This document shows positions 9,571-11,357 of a stretch of 11,357 nt of DNA, piece after piece. Under the pieces are notes generated by a model. The model saw nothing but the letters and a program-made list of their open reading frames with translations. It did not search any database and was not told the origin of the DNA. The stretch covers positions 1-11,357 of the forward strand of contig JAQVKR010000041.1 in NCBI GenBank assembly GCA_028694565.1, in the 5' to 3' direction. Origin of the DNA: Gammaproteobacteria bacterium. Its GTDB lineage: Bacteria; Pseudomonadota; Gammaproteobacteria; DSM-26407. The translations under genes were made by a program, and so were the position numbers. How positions within the stretch are numbered: the stretch's first letter is position 1; the number at the start of each line of letters is the position of its first letter.

Positions 9571-9652
9571 CGGATTTTTAAAACACTTGTTGAACCGCGG
9601 ATTAGCGCTGATTTTCGTTGATTCCATGCCAGTCAGCACTAATCTGCGGTTT
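9571..9652 (+). repeat. Repeat element C (shortened relative of A/B, forms a hairpin)
   Basis: Begins at the base after the permease stop. ACGGATTTTTAAAA, then CCGCGGATTA and GATT, line up with element B read on the minus strand (ACGGGATTTTTAAAA, CCGCAGATTA, GATT), but the outer GACAGGATT units are missing. GATT recurs at 9600, 9610 and 9620. Arms 9593-9613 and 9631-9651 are inverted copies matching at 18 of 21 positions; with G-U pairs, 20 of 21 would pair in RNA around a 17-nt loop. It may be a decayed member of the same family. Confidence 0.6.
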
Positions 9653-9656
9653 ATCC

Positions 9657-9674
9657 GGAAACGGAACGGTTTCC
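9657..9674. other. Small stem-loop ahead of the AttH-like gene
   Basis: GGAAAC (9657-9662), loop GGAACG, GTTTCC (9669-9674): a perfect 6-bp stem. The 9-mer GGAAACGGA is repeated directly at 9711-9719, just before the start codon. No U-tract follows, so it is not a terminator. It lies in the 5' leader of the downstream gene and may affect its translation or mRNA stability. Confidence 0.35.
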
Positions 9675-9723
9675 TCGCAGTCGTGGAACGTCGAGAGGTC
9701 GAACGGCAGTGGAAACGGATCCC

Positions 9724-10854
9724 ATGCGTCTTGTGCGGCGGCTGACCCATCTCCTCCTCGCCGCGGCGCTGGCGTTCGCGCCCGCCCTCGGGGCGCAGGA
9801 GGGGGGCGGGTTCCGGCTGGGGGAGCTGCTGGGGGGGGACGGGGCGGGGTTCGCCCGGGCGCTGGAGCCGCGGCCCTTCAGGTTTCCCGCCGATCACGGC
9901 CCCCACCCGGACTACCGCAGCGAGTGGTGGTACTTCACCGGCAACCTGCGGACCGCGGGCGGCCGCCACTTCGGCTACCAGCTGACCTTCTTCCGCTTCG
10001 CGCTGCGCCCGGATCCCCCGGTCCGGGACACGGCGTGGGCCGCCAACCAGGTCTACATGGCCCATTTCACCCTCACCGATACGGAGGGCGGGCGCTTCCA
10101 TGCCTTCGAGCGCATGAGCCGGGACAGCCTGGGGCTGGCCGGCGCCCGATCGCAGCCCTTCGCCGTGTGGCTGCGGGACTGGCGGGCGGAAGGGCGGGCG
10201 GCGGCGCTGTTCCCGCTGCGCATCAGCGTGGCCGAGGAGGGAATCGCCCTGGACCTCACCCTCGAGGGGGGCAAGCCCTGGGTCCTGCAGGGCGACCGGG
10301 GGCTGAGCCGGAAGAGCGCCGCGGCGGGCAATGCCTCCTACTACTACTCGGGTACCCGCATCGCCAGCCGCGGGCTGGTCCGCCTCGCCGGGGTCGATTA
10401 TCCCGTCAGCGGCAGCAGCTGGTTCGACCGGGAGTGGAGCACCAGCGCCCTCGGGGCGGGGCAGGTGGGCTGGGACTGGTTCGCCCTCCAACTGGACGAT
10501 GGCAGCGACCTCATGTACTACCGCCTGCGCCGCGCCGACGGCTCCACCGATCCCCACAGCGCCGGGATCCTGGTGGACGGCGAAGGGCGCACGACGCGCC
10601 TGGCGCACGACGCGGTCAGGCTGGAGGCGGGGAGGGAGTGGACCAGCCCCGCCACCGGGGCGGTCTATCCGGTGGGCTGGAAGCTGTCGGTGCCGGCCCT
10701 GGAACTGAGCCTCGAAATCGCCCCCCGCCTCCCGGACCAGGAGCTCGATCTCTCGGTGCGCTACTGGGAGGGCGCGGTCGGCGTCGACGGAGAACGGGAT
10801 GGCCGCGCCCTGGGCGGGGTGGGCTACGTGGAGCTGACCGGCTACGGCGGCTGA
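9724..10854 (+). CDS. Secreted lipocalin-like/CrtC-family protein (AttH-like)
   Basis: 376 residues with a signal peptide (1-24: RR, a Leu/Ala core, ALGA before Gln25; no lipobox cysteine), so periplasmic or outer-surface and soluble. Seen: HPDYRSEWWYFTGNL (61-75), YQLTFFRFAL near 85-94, QVYMAHFTLTD near 109-119, SSWFDREWS near 231-239 and GWDWFALQL near 249-257. The S-EWWY-tG and W-D-EW pairs are the hallmark of the AttH/CrtC (hydroxyneurosporene synthase-like, double lipocalin barrel) family. Carotenoid hydratase activity should not be assumed, because no carotenoid genes are near. Linkage to a Lol-type ATPase and FtsX permease matches the AttEFGH set, where this is the periplasmic component and may bind a hydrophobic ligand. 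Start: the ATG at 9724 puts the signal peptide at the N-terminus; an in-frame GTG at 9709 adds five residues. The SD is poor (GGAAACGG). Confidence 0.92.
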   Translation: MRLVRRLTHLLLAAALAFAPALGAQEGGGFRLGELLGGDGAGFARALEPRPFRFPADHGPHPDYRSEWWYFTGNLRTAGGRHFGYQLTFFRFALRPDPPVRDTAWAANQVYMAHFTLTDTEGGRFHAFERMSRDSLGLAGARSQPFAVWLRDWRAEGRAAALFPLRISVAEEGIALDLTLEGGKPWVLQGDRGLSRKSAAAGNASYYYSGTRIASRGLVRLAGVDYPVSGSSWFDREWSTSALGAGQVGWDWFALQLDDGSDLMYYRLRRADGSTDPHSAGILVDGEGRTTRLAHDAVRLEAGREWTSPATGAVYPVGWKLSVPALELSLEIAPRLPDQELDLSVRYWEGAVGVDGERDGRALGGVGYVELTGYGG

Positions 10855-10868
10855 CCCGGGCCGGGGTC
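10853..10868 (+). terminator. Weak stem-loop at the end of the att cluster
   Basis: GACCC (10853-10857), loop GGGCCG, GGGTC (10864-10868), followed by TTTGCCTT. The left arm overlaps the stop codon of the AttH-like gene. The stem is only 5 bp and the T-tract is short, so termination here is possible but not secure. Confidence 0.3.
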
Positions 10869-10878
10869 TTTGCCTTAA

Positions 10879-10895
10879 GGAATCCGCGGGATTAA
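10879..10895 (+). repeat. Possible remnant of the GATT repeat family
   Basis: GGAATCCGCGGGATTAA resembles the inner left end of element B (GGATTCGCGGGATTAA, 6825-6840), sharing CGCGGGATTAA exactly. It is short enough to be chance in GC-rich DNA, but its place just after the last att gene fits the spread of the other elements. Confidence 0.35.
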
Positions 10896-10916
10896 TGTTA
10901 CGGGCTGGTGCGGTGA

Positions 10917-11029
10917 GCGGGAGCTGGTTTCCCGCCAGCGCGCCATGACCAGCAGGCGAGGGACAGGGACGCGGGTGCAGGGACAGTCCGAACCGCCGCC
11001 TCGTATCGACGCGGGAGCCGGGATCCCGC
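10917..11029. repeat. Two hairpins with the same stem, GCGGGA-N7-TCCCGC
   Basis: GCGGGA at 10917-10922 pairs with TCCCGC at 10930-10935, and GCGGGA at 11011-11016 pairs with TCCCGC at 11024-11029. Both have 7-nt loops (GCTGGTT and GCCGGGA). The copies lie 94 bp apart in the same orientation. They could be paired binding sites, structured leader RNA, or REP-type palindromes. Confidence 0.45.
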
Positions 11030-11082
11030 CCGTCTTCCTGTCCGCCCGCACGGAATGCCCGGCGGCGGGTCCCCCCCATGCC

Positions 11083-11108
11083 AAAAAACGTGTACGGCTC
11101 GGTACACG
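11083..11108. promoter_or_regulatory. Palindrome CGTGTAC-N6-GTACACG next to an A-run
   Basis: CGTGTAC (11089-11095) and GTACACG (11102-11108) are exact inverted repeats around GGCTCG, preceded by AAAAAA (11083-11088). Read on the minus strand this is a stem-loop followed by six T, the form of an intrinsic terminator for leftward transcription, but no leftward gene is seen between here and the window end. Read as DNA it is a symmetrical operator-like site 68 bp ahead of the next gene. Confidence 0.5.
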
Positions 11109-11176
11109 CAACCCGGAGGCGGACCCCGGGGATGCCATCTCGAGTGCACCAGGCATCTTCAATTCAGGGGAGTGCG

Positions 11177-11357
11177 ATGAACGACCGGACAGGACGATGG
11201 ATTGGCGTGGCCGTTTGCATGGCGGCCGGACTGGGGGCGGCGCAGGCGCGGGATCTGCCCGATCCGGCGCTGACGCCGGGGGAGACCCGCGCGGTCAGTG
11301 TACAGGGTCTGTGCGCGCCGGGCGGTGTACTGGAACCCGCGCCGCGGGATGTCCAGG
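11177..11357 (+). CDS. Secreted protein of unknown function, N-terminal part (cut by window end)
   Basis: Only the first 60 codons are in the window. AGGGGAG (11166-11172) is a good Shine-Dalgarno 4 nt before the ATG. An in-frame ATG at 11132 is possible but would bury the signal sequence. Residues 1-25 look like a signal peptide: MNDRTGR, a hydrophobic stretch IGVAVCMAAGLGAA, then QARD. The mature start DLPDPALTPGETRAV followed by a cysteine (LCAPGG) recalls small exported proteins that begin with an LPDPxLTPG motif and a nearby Cys, often of unknown function. The fragment is too short to assign a family. No stop or frameshift is seen in the visible part. Confidence 0.7.
   Translation, partial: MNDRTGRWIGVAVCMAAGLGAAQARDLPDPALTPGETRAVSVQGLCAPGGVLEPAPRDVQ

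Larger units (their letters stand above)
10855..11176. other. 322-bp intergenic region without a convincing gene
   Basis: Open frames on the minus strand (about 83-95 codons) are Arg/Pro-rich, lack ribosome sites and look like GC-driven chance frames. The region holds a possible scrap of the GATT repeat family (10879-10895), two hairpins with the same stem (10917-10935 and 11011-11029), AGGGACAG-type direct repeats (around 10958-10987) and a palindrome with an A-run (11083-11108). A promoter for the downstream gene is expected here, but no clear -35/-10 pair is visible. Confidence 0.55.

Noticed and set aside
9724..10854. Carotenoid 1,2-hydratase (CrtC) as a specific function
   Set aside because: Only the family fold motifs are shared; there are no carotenoid genes nearby and the ABC neighbours favour the AttH role.
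6934..11079. Very long (1381-codon) minus-strand open frame opposite the permease and AttH-like genes
   Set aside because: Composition is Arg/Gln/His/Gly-rich without domains, and it runs antisense through two well-supported genes; a GC-rich shadow.

Overview
The window is GC-rich bacterial DNA (long GC-rich codons, Shine-Dalgarno sites, bacterial housekeeping genes). Adenylate kinase, a thioredoxin-fold protein and a ferrochelatase with the proteobacterial HPYxC-like layout sit next to an AttEFGH/Lol-type ABC system with a secreted CrtC/AttH-type protein. I read this as a proteobacterium, most likely a gammaproteobacterium; this is inference, and no rRNA or marker allows a firmer placement.

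Layout. Positions 27-3294 run leftward: a secreted pentapeptide-repeat protein, then an endonuclease/exonuclease/phosphatase (EEP) family protein, then a gamma-glutamyltransferase whose GTG start overlaps the EEP stop. A 222-bp divergent gap separates them from adk (3517-4170), which ends in two tandem stem-loops. Next, a thioredoxin-family gene and hemH (4348-5845) form a tight pair with a 10-bp gap. From 6083 to 10854 three genes make up an AttEFGH-like transporter: a LolD/MacB-type ATPase, an 849-residue double-FtsX permease that looks like AttF and AttG joined, and a secreted AttH/CrtC-like lipocalin-fold protein. The window ends with the first 60 codons of another secreted protein.

The most notable structure is not a gene. 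An AT-rich repeat family built from 9-bp units ending in GATT occupies every gap of the hemH-attE-attFG-attH stretch. Element A (5853-6067) and element B (6808-7012) are related copies in opposite orientation that bracket the ATPase gene. Their outer ends match exactly over 27 bp and their inner ends exactly over 22 bp, both inverted. Element C (9571-9652) is a shorter relative, and a short scrap may lie at 10879-10895. The elements abut the coding sequences: B overlaps the ATPase stop, and B ends 8 bp before the permease start. Neither downstream gene has a visible Shine-Dalgarno sequence. The other gaps in the window do not carry the repeat.

How the genes work together: adk is nucleotide housekeeping, thioredoxin is redox housekeeping, and hemH carries out the last step of heme synthesis. 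The att genes probably form one inner-membrane ABC machine with a periplasmic partner whose substrate is unknown. The last intergenic region (10855-11176) has no convincing gene but holds two matching short hairpins and a palindrome with an A-run.
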